Shown here one piece after another: positions 1 through 9,133 of a DNA stretch of 56,718 nt; the stretch's first letter is position 1, and each line of letters opens with the position of its first letter. Under the pieces are notes generated by a model. The model made no database searches. It was not told the DNA's origin and was given only the letters and a program-made list of their open reading frames with translations. Position numbers and translations under genes: made by a program. The DNA comes from an uncultured Candidatus Pelagibacter sp. (lineage in GTDB: Bacteria > Pseudomonadota > Alphaproteobacteria > Pelagibacterales > Pelagibacteraceae): positions 1 to 56,718 of the forward strand of contig CAJQSF010000042.1 in the NCBI GenBank assembly GCA_905612495.1, given 5' to 3'.

Positions 1-52
1 CAATTATGATTCCAACGATATAAATTATAGTAATAATTGTTGTCTTGTTCAT
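1..52 (-). CDS. N-terminal fragment of a membrane-anchored protein (runs off window edge)
   Basis: Reverse strand from ATG at 52: MNKTTIITIIYIVGIII..., hydrophobic; only 17 codons visible. Confidence 0.3.
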   Translation of the reverse strand, partial: MNKTTIITIIYIVGIII

Positions 53-297
53 TTTATCAAATTTTTTTTAAAAAGAGAAATACCATTTTTTAATTTATGT
101 CTATATGAATCTTTAAAACTTTCTAACTGCCATCCAGCAAGCCTTTTTTGAATATTGGTCAAATTATCATTTTTCCACTGATCAGTAGTGTCTTCTAATT
201 TCCATAATTTTTTTTCATCATTATTTCTTCCACACCCGTAGCAATAACCAGTCTGTGGGTCAGTTTTACATATACTTATGCAAGGAGAAATAATCAT
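49..297 (-). CDS. DUF1289 family protein
   Basis: SPCISICKTDPQTGYCYGCGRN...W motif typical of DUF1289. Confidence 0.85.
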   Translation of the reverse strand: MIISPCISICKTDPQTGYCYGCGRNNDEKKLWKLEDTTDQWKNDNLTNIQKRLAGWQLESFKDSYRHKLKNGISLFKKNLIK

Positions 298-396
298 TTT
301 TTAAATTAATACTAATTATAATTGATTATTAATATATTTCATAATTATTCTCATTGGACAAATGATATCAATAATATATAAAACCCCAAGAATTGT

Positions 397-436
397 GGGC
401 GAATGGCGGAATTGGTAGACGCGCTGGTCTTAGGAA
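397..436 (+). pseudogene. 5' half of host tRNA-Leu(UAG), interrupted by prophage
   Basis: GGGCGAA-TG-GCGG-AATTGGTAGACGC-G-CTGGT-CTTAGGA; pairs with the 3' half at 39903-39957 (ACCAG stem, TTCGCCT acceptor, CCA). Confidence 0.93.
427..436 (+). repeat. attL core (gtcttaggaa)
   Basis: Identical to 39903-39912; at anticodon stem-loop of tRNA-Leu. Confidence 0.85.
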
Positions 437-534
437 AGAACCACCCCACACACATACATTCACTTCTGCATATTCTTCTTCAACACCAACGTCTTTTTTT
501 TAAACAATCAATGTATGCACTAGTGGATAGTTTC

Positions 535-661
535 TGCAACAAATGCAACAAAACTACTTCTTTGCTGTATTTTTATTGCAACAAGAACCACAAGTGCATG
601 TACTTAACTTTAAGGACAAGAACACTATGAGTACATCAGAACAAAAGACTTTACTGCAACA
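535..661 (+). promoter_or_regulatory. Putative integrase arm-type sites, left (TGCAACA at 535, 544, 577, 655)
   Basis: Clustered heptamers, inverted relative to the three copies near attR. Confidence 0.45.
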
Positions 662-1610
662 ACAACTAGAGGAATTAGTTAAGGTTGGAGTAGGTGGTAA
701 GTTTAAGAATGAGAACACTGAAGATTATGTAGCTAAGATTGAGGAAGAAATTGCCTTCGAAGAAGCCATGATTAGAGGTGGAATAACTAGGTATCAAAAG
801 CTCATCAAAGATGCAGTTGTTGATAGTCAAGAAAGTACGACCCTATATGGAATAGTACTACAGCAGAAATATATCACTGAATTATCGGCTATGATTAATG
901 ATGAGGTTAAGACAATGACTTCAGGAGTAGCAGGTAATAGGCAGACAGCTTTAAAGCTATTATGCCAGTGTTTGCCCAAATCAGCATTTATCAACGAGGA
1001 GTTCATAACGAATAATCCTAATGTATGGGACACAGTAAGTCTTATTGCATTGAAGAATGTGATTGATGGTATCTCTGCAGAAACCACCCTTAACAAATTA
1101 GCTATCAAATTAGGTACAGCACTTATGTTGGAAGCTAAAATAACCATCTTCAAAGATGAGGAAAAGGACAAGTATAATCAGGTAGCTAAAAGACTTACTG
1201 GTAAGAACATTCCACAGAACGCAAATAGATACCTCTATAAACGTAAGGTTTGGACTTACTGTATGAATAAGCACAACCTGCAATTTGATGATTGGTCTAA
1301 AGAAAACCAGTTACATCTTGGTGTTAAGATTGTTTCCTTATGTGAAAAGCTAGGGTTGGTTAAACATCAGAATAGAAAATCTAATAAGATTAAAACTATT
1401 TGTTATGTTGAAGCTACACCTAAAATCATAGAGGAAATCAAGAACTTCAATATTAAGAATGAAGCTCTTTTCCCTAAATACCTACCAATGTTGATGCCAC
1501 CAAGAGAATGGGAAAATCCTTTTGTCGGTGGATATTATGGCAAGAAACATAACTACAAACAATCAACAGCTAAAGAAATCAGTCAATCACTTAATAAGGA
1601 GAATATCTAA
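627..1610 (+). CDS. T7-type RNA polymerase, N-terminal domain subunit
   Basis: Start moved to ATG 627 (MSTSEQ..., upstream SD-like aagga). C-terminal part (LHLGVKIVSLCEKLGLV...; PPREWENPFVGGYYG) matches T7 RNAP ~240-300. Confidence 0.85.
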   Translation: MSTSEQKTLLQQQLEELVKVGVGGKFKNENTEDYVAKIEEEIAFEEAMIRGGITRYQKLIKDAVVDSQESTTLYGIVLQQKYITELSAMINDEVKTMTSGVAGNRQTALKLLCQCLPKSAFINEEFITNNPNVWDTVSLIALKNVIDGISAETTLNKLAIKLGTALMLEAKITIFKDEEKDKYNQVAKRLTGKNIPQNANRYLYKRKVWTYCMNKHNLQFDDWSKENQLHLGVKIVSLCEKLGLVKHQNRKSNKIKTICYVEATPKIIEEIKNFNIKNEALFPKYLPMLMPPREWENPFVGGYYGKKHNYKQSTAKEISQSLNKENI

Positions 1611-3277
1611 TGCACTACAATTTAGTCAAAGCAAGTAATAGAAGATACCTAGAAGAACTTAAAAACCTAGCTAAGGAAATGCCTGTCGTTTACCAATCGG
1701 TAAATATCATGCAACATACTGAGTGGGTTATTAATAAACCTGTATATGAGGTTATTAAACAATGTATGGATAATGACTTTCCATTAGGTAAGTTACCAGT
1801 AAATCCACAGGCAATAGAACTTCCTATTAAGCCTGTAGATATTTCTACAAATCCTGAAGCTCTAGTTAAATGGAAAAGAGAAGCATCTAAAGTTTACTCT
1901 AATAGGTCTAAACAAAACTCTAAATTTATTCAGGTTAGACAAATAATGGCAGAAGCTAAAATGTTATTAGAGAAAAAAGGTTTCTTCTATCCATATCAAT
2001 TAGACTTTAGAAGTAGAGTATATCCTAAACCTGCAATGTTAAGTCCACAGTCAGCAGATTATAGTAGAGCTTTATTAACTTTTAAATTTGGAAAAAGAAT
2101 TGGAGATAATTTTGATATACTTGCAGTAGCAGGTGCAGGATTATTTGGAGAGGTTGATAAAGAAGAACTTGATGTAAGAGTTGGTTGGATAAAAGCACAC
2201 ATGGATAAAATTATTGAATGTGCAACAGCTCCATTAGAACATACTTGGTGGTGTGATGCAGATAAGCCTTTTTGTTTCCTAGCATTTTGTTATGAGATGA
2301 AAGCGTACAGTGATAGTAATTTTGATAGTAGTTTTATAACCACTCTACCAATACAAGCAGACTGTAGTAACAGTGGACTGCAACACTATTCAGCTATGAT
2401 GCGAGATGAAGTAGGTGGTAAAGCTACTAATCTAGTACCAAGTAATAAACCCAGTGATGTATATAATTTAGTAGCAATAGAGGTTACTAAAAAACTTCAA
2501 GCAAGAACTGATGAGTTAGCAACCAAATGGTTAGCTTATAAAATAGACAGAAAGATATGTAAGAAACCTGTGATGTGTTTACCTTATTCACTTACAAGGT
2601 ATTCCTGCAGACAATATCTAGAAGACCATGTTGCTAAAGAGTTTACTGAAAGAGGTACACAGCATGAGTTTGGAGATGACCTGTTTAAAGCTACTGCTTA
2701 CTTAACGCCTATAGTTTGGGAAGCCATAAATGATGTAGTTGTTAAAGCTAGAGACATTATGGATTTTCTGAAAAATATAGCAAGGCTAGTTGCTTCAGAG
2801 AACTTACCTGTATGTTGGTCTACACCACTAAACTTTCCAGTTCAGATGATGTGTTACAAAAAGGAAAGTAAAAGAGTTAAAACTAAAATGGGTGATAGCA
2901 TTGTTAAGTTATCTATTGCATCAGAAACTAATATTATAGATAAAAGAAAAACTGCACAAAGTGTATGTCCTAATTTTATTCATTCATTAGATGCAAGTGT
3001 TTTACAATTAGCTGTAGTGAAAGCTAAAGAAGCAGGAGTTGATAACTTCAGTATGATACATGACAGCTTTGGCTGTACCACACCTGACAATAGGATTATG
3101 GCAGATGCTATTAGAGATGCTTTCTGTGAAATTTATAATGAAGATGTTTTATTAAATTTTGCAAATGAGATGAAAGCTATGCTGTCTGAAAAGAACCTAA
3201 AGAAATTTCCTACTATGCCAATTAAAGGAAATTTAGATTTACAAGAAGTCAAGAAGTCTGTATTTTTTTGTATCTAG
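1610..3277 (+). CDS. T7-type RNA polymerase, catalytic (palm/fingers) subunit
   Basis: DFRSRVYP, ADCSNSGLQHYSAMMRDEVGG (motif A), RKICKKPVMCLPYS (motif B K/Y), MIHDSFG (motif C). Own SD AAGGAG at 1596-1601. Confidence 0.95.
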   Translation: MHYNLVKASNRRYLEELKNLAKEMPVVYQSVNIMQHTEWVINKPVYEVIKQCMDNDFPLGKLPVNPQAIELPIKPVDISTNPEALVKWKREASKVYSNRSKQNSKFIQVRQIMAEAKMLLEKKGFFYPYQLDFRSRVYPKPAMLSPQSADYSRALLTFKFGKRIGDNFDILAVAGAGLFGEVDKEELDVRVGWIKAHMDKIIECATAPLEHTWWCDADKPFCFLAFCYEMKAYSDSNFDSSFITTLPIQADCSNSGLQHYSAMMRDEVGGKATNLVPSNKPSDVYNLVAIEVTKKLQARTDELATKWLAYKIDRKICKKPVMCLPYSLTRYSCRQYLEDHVAKEFTERGTQHEFGDDLFKATAYLTPIVWEAINDVVVKARDIMDFLKNIARLVASENLPVCWSTPLNFPVQMMCYKKESKRVKTKMGDSIVKLSIASETNIIDKRKTAQSVCPNFIHSLDASVLQLAVVKAKEAGVDNFSMIHDSFGCTTPDNRIMADAIRDAFCEIYNEDVLLNFANEMKAMLSEKNLKKFPTMPIKGNLDLQEVKKSVFFCI

Positions 3278-3314
3278 GTATATGCAGTAGTGCATGATTA
3301 AGTTCCCCTTATAG

Positions 3315-3334
3315 CTAACTGAACGAACAGTTAG
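3315..3334 (+). other. Hairpin ctaactg-aacgaa-cagttag in RNAP-ssb intergenic
   Basis: Perfect 7-bp stem, 6-nt loop. Confidence 0.5.
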
Positions 3335-3360
3335 TACTCAACAAATATAAGGAGAAATCT

Positions 3361-3954
3361 ATGAGTGAAATAACAACAAAGGTTAGTGTTGCTTCGGAAG
3401 CAATTTACCCACACCTTGTAAAACCAGATGTTCGTTTTAATGAACTTGGAGAATACAAGGTTACTTTAAAGATTAGCAAATCAGACGCTACGGATATGGT
3501 TAGAAGTGTAAACCAATCTATACTAGACAGTCTTGCTAAAGCTGAAAAAGATAACAAAGGTAAAAAAGTTAAAGAAGCACCTAAACCTTATACTGAAGAA
3601 GGCGATTTTGTTTTCTTCAAATTAAAAATGAAAGCGTCAGGTGTTAATAGAAAAACCCAAGAGAAATTTTCTCAGAGACCTACGCTATTTGATGCCAAGA
3701 AAAATCCATTACCTACTGATGTAAGTATATGGGGTGGTTCAACACTTAAATGTGCTTATCAAGAAATTCCTTACTTCACACCAATGTTAGGTGCAGGAGT
3801 GAGTTTAAGATTGAAAGCTGTTCAAGTTATTAAACTAGTTCAAGGCAAATCAGACACTAACATCTTCAAAGAAGAAGATGGTTTTGAAAGCAAATCCAAC
3901 AGTGAAAGCGAAAACTCAGATGCACCCAAAGTACAAGAGAGTTCGGATTTCTAA
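3361..3954 (+). CDS. Phage single-stranded DNA-binding protein (T7 gp2.5-like)
   Basis: Position after RNAP; gp2.5-like core; acidic C-terminal tail ending in aromatic F. Confidence 0.85.
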   Translation: MSEITTKVSVASEAIYPHLVKPDVRFNELGEYKVTLKISKSDATDMVRSVNQSILDSLAKAEKDNKGKKVKEAPKPYTEEGDFVFFKLKMKASGVNRKTQEKFSQRPTLFDAKKNPLPTDVSIWGGSTLKCAYQEIPYFTPMLGAGVSLRLKAVQVIKLVQGKSDTNIFKEEDGFESKSNSESENSDAPKVQESSDF

Positions 3955-4360
3955 AACTGTTGAATTAAAGAGTGGTTTAGAAGAAGTAATTTATAATTAT
4001 CTCAAAGACAATAAAGTACATTTTGTCTATGAGGGTATGAAGATTAAGTTCGAATTACCTACACAGAAAAAATCATATACCCCAGACTTCCCAATAAACG
4101 ATAGGTTTATTGTGGAAGCAAAGGGTGCTTTTAATTCAGCAGATAGGAAGAAGCACAAACTCATTAAAGAACAACACCCAGAATTAGATATTAGATTTAT
4201 CTTTTCAAATTCAAAAACAAAAATTGGAAAAAAATCTTTAACTACCTATGGAAAGTGGTGTGACTTATTTAAGTTTAAGTACCACTGCATACAAACAACT
4301 AAACAACCATTCCCAGAAGAATGGCTTAACGAAATAAAGGCGAAAAAAAATGCGAGATGA
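3920..4360 (+). CDS. Endonuclease I (T7 gp3-like Holliday junction resolvase)
   Basis: SGLEEVIYNYLK...YTPDFPINDRFIVEAKGAF...; likely start at 3920 within ORF 3878-4360. Confidence 0.88.
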   Translation: MHPKYKRVRISKTVELKSGLEEVIYNYLKDNKVHFVYEGMKIKFELPTQKKSYTPDFPINDRFIVEAKGAFNSADRKKHKLIKEQHPELDIRFIFSNSKTKIGKKSLTTYGKWCDLFKFKYHCIQTTKQPFPEEWLNEIKAKKNAR

Positions 4361-4853
4361 AACTACATACATAGTCATTCACTGTAGTCAGACTAGACCA
4401 TCACAAAAAGATGTTGATGCTAGAATGATAGACAGATGGCACAGAGAAAGAGGGTGGCTAAAGATTGGTTATGGTGGAGTAATCAAGCGTGATGGTACTT
4501 ATGAACAAGGTCGTAAAGATGATGCAATCCAAGCTCATGTCAAAGGATATAACCATACAAGTTTTGGATTATGTTTAGTTGGTGGAGCATTAGAAGAAGA
4601 TTGGAAATTACCTGATGATAATTTTACAGCAGAACAATGGGAAAGTTTAAAAGAACAATTAACAAGATTAGTTAAATTATATCCTGACGCAAGAATAGTT
4701 GGACATTATGATTTAGATAAAAATAAAACTTGTCCTAACTTTGATGTTCAAGATTATTTACTTCACGAAGATATACCTAATTACAAATTTCAAGATGCAC
4801 TAACAGATGATGCTGACCTAATGGAACTTCAATCAGATGAAGAACCAAATTAG
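4350..4853 (+). CDS. N-acetylmuramoyl-L-alanine amidase (T7 lysozyme gp3.5-like)
   Basis: IVIHCSQTRPSQ..WHRERGW..IGYGGVIKRDG...GHYDLDKNKTCPNFD. Confidence 0.93.
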   Translation: MRDETTYIVIHCSQTRPSQKDVDARMIDRWHRERGWLKIGYGGVIKRDGTYEQGRKDDAIQAHVKGYNHTSFGLCLVGGALEEDWKLPDDNFTAEQWESLKEQLTRLVKLYPDARIVGHYDLDKNKTCPNFDVQDYLLHEDIPNYKFQDALTDDADLMELQSDEEPN

Positions 4854-6456
4854 AGCAGATGAAAAATTTGTTCGTCATGCACCTTGCAATAATTGCAATA
4901 GCCAAAACAATTTAGCCATATACGAATTTCATTCGTACTGTTTTGGTTGTTTACAATGGACTTCACTAGCAGGTTTCAAATCAGTTGTACCTGCTAATGG
5001 AGAGCAACCTATTCAAAAAATACAAAGGAAAGAAATGTTAGACTTAATAGAAGGGTCAGTGAACGCATTACCTAAGAGACAAATAAACTCTGAAACATGT
5101 AAGAAATTTAATTATGAGACTGGAATATATAATGGCAGGAATTGCCATATATCTAATTACTACGACAAACAATATAGTTTGGTAGCACAACACATTCGTT
5201 TTGCTGACAAATCATTTAAGTGGTTAGGAGATACAGACAAGATTAGTTTGTTTGGTCAGAACCTATGGAGAGATGGTGGTAAGCAAGTAGTTATCACTGA
5301 AGGAGAAATTGATTGTATGTCAGTTTCACAAGTTCAAGGTAATAAATACCCAGTAGTATCAGTTCCATCAGGAGCTAGTTCTGCAAAGAAATACATTAAA
5401 AGAGAATTGGAATGGTTAAGTAAATTTGAAAAAATTATACTTATGTTTGATAATGATGAAGCAGGTACAAAGGCTTCAGTAGAATGTGCAAATATCCTAC
5501 CAGTTAAAAAGGCTTATATATCTAAGCTACCAATGAAAGATGCTAATGATTTATTAGTATCAAATTTAGGTGCAAAAATTATTGATAGTATGTGGGAAGC
5601 GAAAGCGTTCTCTCCTGCAGGTATCATTGAAGGTGTAGATACAAAAGATTTATTATTAAAAGATGCTTATGCTGAAAGTATTCCTTATCAATGGAATGGA
5701 TTAAATTCAAAACTAAATGGAATAAGACTTGGAGAATTAAATTTATTATGTGCAGGTTCAGGTACAGGTAAGTCACAAGTCTGTAGAGAAATAGCTCATC
5801 ACTTAATTAGTAACAAACATAAAGTTGGTTACATTGCTTTAGAAGAAAGTGTTAAGAGAAGTATTAGAGGAATTGTTTCAGTTGGTTTAAATAAATTAAT
5901 ACATATACCTGAAGTAAGAAAAGAAACTTCTGATGAAGAAATAGTTACAGAGTGGGAAAAGATAAAAGACTATGTTACTTTTTATGACCACTTCGGTTCA
6001 ACTAGTTCAGATGATTTATTAAATAAAATTCGTTACATGGTTAAAGGTTTAGACTGCAAGGTTATATTCCTAGACCATATTTCAATAGTAGTTTCAGGAC
6101 AAGCAGATGGAGATGAAAGAAGATTAATAGACAACACAATGACTTCGCTAAGACAATTAGTTGAAGAATTAAATTGTGCATTGTTTGTTGTTTCACATTT
6201 GAAAAGACCAGAAGGAAAGTTCGGACATGAAGAAGGAACACAAACTTCGTTATCACATTTAAGAGGTTCACATTCTTTAGCACAGTTATCAGATGCAGTA
6301 ATAGGTTTTGAAAGAGACCAACAGTCTGTTGATGAAGGTAACATGATGATTTGTAGAGTTCTTAAAAATAGATTTAGTGGAGAAACAGGAATTGCATCAA
6401 CATTAATTTATAACAAAGAGACAGGTCGTTTGTCTGAAGGAGACTTTGATGAATGA
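4837..6456 (+). CDS. DNA primase/helicase (T7 gp4-like)
   Basis: Zn-ribbon CNNCNSQ...CFGC; TOPRIM ITEGEIDCMS; Walker A CAGSGTGKS; FLDHISIVVSG. Confidence 0.95.
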   Translation: MKNQIRADEKFVRHAPCNNCNSQNNLAIYEFHSYCFGCLQWTSLAGFKSVVPANGEQPIQKIQRKEMLDLIEGSVNALPKRQINSETCKKFNYETGIYNGRNCHISNYYDKQYSLVAQHIRFADKSFKWLGDTDKISLFGQNLWRDGGKQVVITEGEIDCMSVSQVQGNKYPVVSVPSGASSAKKYIKRELEWLSKFEKIILMFDNDEAGTKASVECANILPVKKAYISKLPMKDANDLLVSNLGAKIIDSMWEAKAFSPAGIIEGVDTKDLLLKDAYAESIPYQWNGLNSKLNGIRLGELNLLCAGSGTGKSQVCREIAHHLISNKHKVGYIALEESVKRSIRGIVSVGLNKLIHIPEVRKETSDEEIVTEWEKIKDYVTFYDHFGSTSSDDLLNKIRYMVKGLDCKVIFLDHISIVVSGQADGDERRLIDNTMTSLRQLVEELNCALFVVSHLKRPEGKFGHEEGTQTSLSHLRGSHSLAQLSDAVIGFERDQQSVDEGNMMICRVLKNRFSGETGIASTLIYNKETGRLSEGDFDE

Positions 6457-6718
6457 AAAAATATTAACTAAATTTATTCTAGCTTTCTTAATTGATAAGC
6501 CAGACTATTTAGAATTATCACAAGTACAACAACAGTTAGTTTTTGAAACTTCCAAAACTATTATGACTGCGATTTACAACGCAATTAAATATGAGAATGT
6601 TTATCCAGTTATTATGTGTGGAGATGTAGAAGCTAAAAAAATAATAACAAATGCTATTGAGAGTGTGGGTCACATTCTTCCAAGCACCAATAAAATCACA
6701 GTAACACAAATACATTAA
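6446..6718 (+). CDS. Hypothetical phage protein (90 aa)
   Basis: ORF between helicase and DNA polymerase, overlapping the upstream stop. Confidence 0.6.
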   Translation: MMNEKILTKFILAFLIDKPDYLELSQVQQQLVFETSKTIMTAIYNAIKYENVYPVIMCGDVEAKKIITNAIESVGHILPSTNKITVTQIH

Positions 6719-8485
6719 ATGAAATTAATACTAGATATAGAGACCAATGGGTTTCTTGATGTCCTAGATAAAATTCATTGTATGGTCTTCAGAGATGTAG
6801 ATACTCAAAAAGTATATTCCTATAATCCTGACCAAATCAATGAAGGTCTAAACTTACTAAAGAAAGCTACCTTAATTATAGGTCATTCAGTAATGGGCTT
6901 TGATTTACCAGCTATTGAGAAAGTAACTGGCTACAAATATGAAGGAGCAATCCTTGATACATTACTATGTTCTAGGCTTATTTGGTCAAACATGGTGGAA
7001 GTTGATTACATTAAGAAGGACTTACCACCCAAACTAATAGGTAAACATTCAATAGAAAGTTGGGGTTACAGATTAGGTCTTCGTAAAGGGGACTTTGCAC
7101 AAACAGCTACATTTGATGTTTGGACACAAGATATGCAGGACTACTGTGAAAGAGATGTTGAAGTAACTTATCTTTTATACAAACAAATTGAGAAGAAAAA
7201 TTATTCTAAAAAAGCTATCAAATTAGAACATGACTTTGCACACTGGATTATAAAACAAGAGCAAGGTGGTGTGGACTTTGACGAGACGACTGCTCAGTCG
7301 CTTTTCTTGTCCTTGACTAAACAAAGACTGGAGATTGAACAAAAACTTTCTGCAGTCTTTGGTAGTTGGAATAAGTCTATTGGTTTTAAAACTTATAAAA
7401 GAGATAATAAGAAAAGAGGAATAGTAGCAGGAGTACCTGTTGAACAATTCAGAACTGAAATATTTAATCCTAATTCTAGAGACCACATTGCAGATAGATT
7501 AAAGACATTAGGTTGGAAGCCAAAATCATTTACAGCTACAGGGAAACCTGAAGTAAATGAGAAGGTTTTAAAATCATTACATTATGATGAAGCAAAATTA
7601 ATATCAGAACACTTACTAATACAAAAAAGACTTGGTCAGCTAAGTGAAGGCGAACAAGCATATTTAAAATTAATCACAAAGGAGAAAAAAATTCATGGAA
7701 AAGTTATCACAAACGGAGCTGTTACAGGTCGCTGTACGCACTTTAATCCAAACCTTGCACAGGTCGTTGCAAAGGGTTCAAAGTATGGCACTGAGATGCG
7801 TAGCCTTTTCGTTGCTCCTACCAATATGGTTATGTGTGGTATTGATTTTTCTGGTTTGGAGCTTCGTGTGTTGGCAAGTTACTTGTGTAATTATGACAAT
7901 GGAGATTTTGCGAAAACATTACTTGAAGCAGATATACATTCCAAAAATCAGCAAATACTCGGATTGGAAACTCGTGCTAAAGCTAAAACTTTTATTTATG
8001 CTTACATCTATTCTGCAGGAAATGAACGCATCTCTGAAATACTTGAAGTCTCTCTTACAGAAGCCAAAAGAATAAGACAAACTTTTGAGAAAGCATTACC
8101 TGCATTAATCAATTTAAAAAATGCAGTAGCAGTAAAGTATAGAAATCAAAAATGGATATATGGTTTAGACAAAAGAAAACTAATGTGTAGAGCTGAGTAC
8201 AGTTCTTTAAATACATTAATACAATCAGCAGGAGCTTTACTAGTTAAAGCAGGAACAGTGATAGTTAATAATGATTTACAACAAGCAGGTTTTGTTTGGG
8301 GTAAGGATTATAGAATGGTCTTACATGTGCATGATGAAATGCAGTTTGTAGTTCATAAAGATAAAATTGAAGAATTTAAAAGTATAGCCAGTGGGTTATT
8401 TAATAAGACTAAAGATTACTTTGGTTTCAAATGCGATTTAGCAGGAGAAATTAAAGTCGGTAGAAATTGGAGTGAAACACACTAA
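6719..8485 (+). CDS. DNA polymerase, family A (T7 gp5-like) with 3'-5' exonuclease
   Basis: LILDIETNGF exo motif, CERDVEVTY; MCGIDFSGLELRVLA (A), RAKAKTFIYAYIYSAG (B), LHVHDEMQF (C). Confidence 0.97.
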   Translation: MKLILDIETNGFLDVLDKIHCMVFRDVDTQKVYSYNPDQINEGLNLLKKATLIIGHSVMGFDLPAIEKVTGYKYEGAILDTLLCSRLIWSNMVEVDYIKKDLPPKLIGKHSIESWGYRLGLRKGDFAQTATFDVWTQDMQDYCERDVEVTYLLYKQIEKKNYSKKAIKLEHDFAHWIIKQEQGGVDFDETTAQSLFLSLTKQRLEIEQKLSAVFGSWNKSIGFKTYKRDNKKRGIVAGVPVEQFRTEIFNPNSRDHIADRLKTLGWKPKSFTATGKPEVNEKVLKSLHYDEAKLISEHLLIQKRLGQLSEGEQAYLKLITKEKKIHGKVITNGAVTGRCTHFNPNLAQVVAKGSKYGTEMRSLFVAPTNMVMCGIDFSGLELRVLASYLCNYDNGDFAKTLLEADIHSKNQQILGLETRAKAKTFIYAYIYSAGNERISEILEVSLTEAKRIRQTFEKALPALINLKNAVAVKYRNQKWIYGLDKRKLMCRAEYSSLNTLIQSAGALLVKAGTVIVNNDLQQAGFVWGKDYRMVLHVHDEMQFVVHKDKIEEFKSIASGLFNKTKDYFGFKCDLAGEIKVGRNWSETH

Positions 8486-8831
8486 TAAGTTTGACCTTGA
8501 CCTAAAGTTTGGTCAAAAACACGAAAACATATTACAGAAAGCTATCGAAGGTCAGATTGAATGTAAGGCAGATAGGCTAGTTGTTAAGTATGGCAATGTA
8601 TATGTAGAGATTGAGAGCAGAGGAAAGCCATCAGGTATTATGGTCAGTACTGCAAAGTTTTACGCAATTTGTTTAGTCGTTGAGAAACGCACAAACAATG
8701 TGTGGGTTTTGATACCCACAAAAATTCTAAAGAAACTAATGAAGTCTTATCCCATTAAAGCAGGTGGAGATAATTGGACTTCCAAAGGTCACATCATTCC
8801 CAAAGAGGATTTACTTAATTTAAAAATATGA
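8472..8831 (+). CDS. Putative PD-(D/E)XK-like nuclease
   Basis: FDLDLKFGQKHE...ECKAD...NVYVEIESRGKPSGI pattern seen in small marine podovirus nuclease-like proteins. Confidence 0.5.
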   Translation: MKHTNKFDLDLKFGQKHENILQKAIEGQIECKADRLVVKYGNVYVEIESRGKPSGIMVSTAKFYAICLVVEKRTNNVWVLIPTKILKKLMKSYPIKAGGDNWTSKGHIIPKEDLLNLKI

Positions 8832-9133
8832 AGAAGCTACTTAAAACAAAAATTATCTTACCAGATATAGATGAGAATGATTTTCCATACAAATTTTATA
8901 AAGTTTGGTGGAGTGATATTATTTCAAGTCCAAATTGGGAAACAATTCCACAATTAAAGAAATCAAAAACAGCAGTGTGCGTAACAATGGGTTGGTTGTT
9001 ATCAACAAATAAAAACACTTATGTTTTCATTGGCGACATTAACTTCAATGAAGATGGAACAATCAATGAGGGTGGTAACTCAACAGTAATACCAAAATCA
9101 AACATACTAAAACTAAAGGAGATTAAAATATGA
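8828..9133 (+). CDS. Hypothetical phage protein
   Basis: ORF, translationally coupled to neighbours. Confidence 0.6.
   Translation: MKKLLKTKIILPDIDENDFPYKFYKVWWSDIISSPNWETIPQLKKSKTAVCVTMGWLLSTNKNTYVFIGDINFNEDGTINEGGNSTVIPKSNILKLKEIKI

Noticed and set aside
403-630. ORF 403-630 (75 aa)
   Set aside because: Begins inside the tRNA-Leu 5' half and runs through the att arm; translation of tRNA sequence (MAELVDALVLG) is a classic artefact.
827-1171. Minus-strand ORFs across the phage (e.g. 827-1171, 6033-6344, 11906-12451, 29671-30201)
   Set aside because: Opposite-strand shadows of well-supported coding genes; no RBS or family motif.
1590-1615. RNAP split as a sequencing frameshift or programmed frameshift
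   Set aside because: Downstream frame is closed by TAA at 1595-1597, no slippery heptamer, and a good SD plus TAATG overlap exist; two polypeptides is simpler. Reads could still overturn this.
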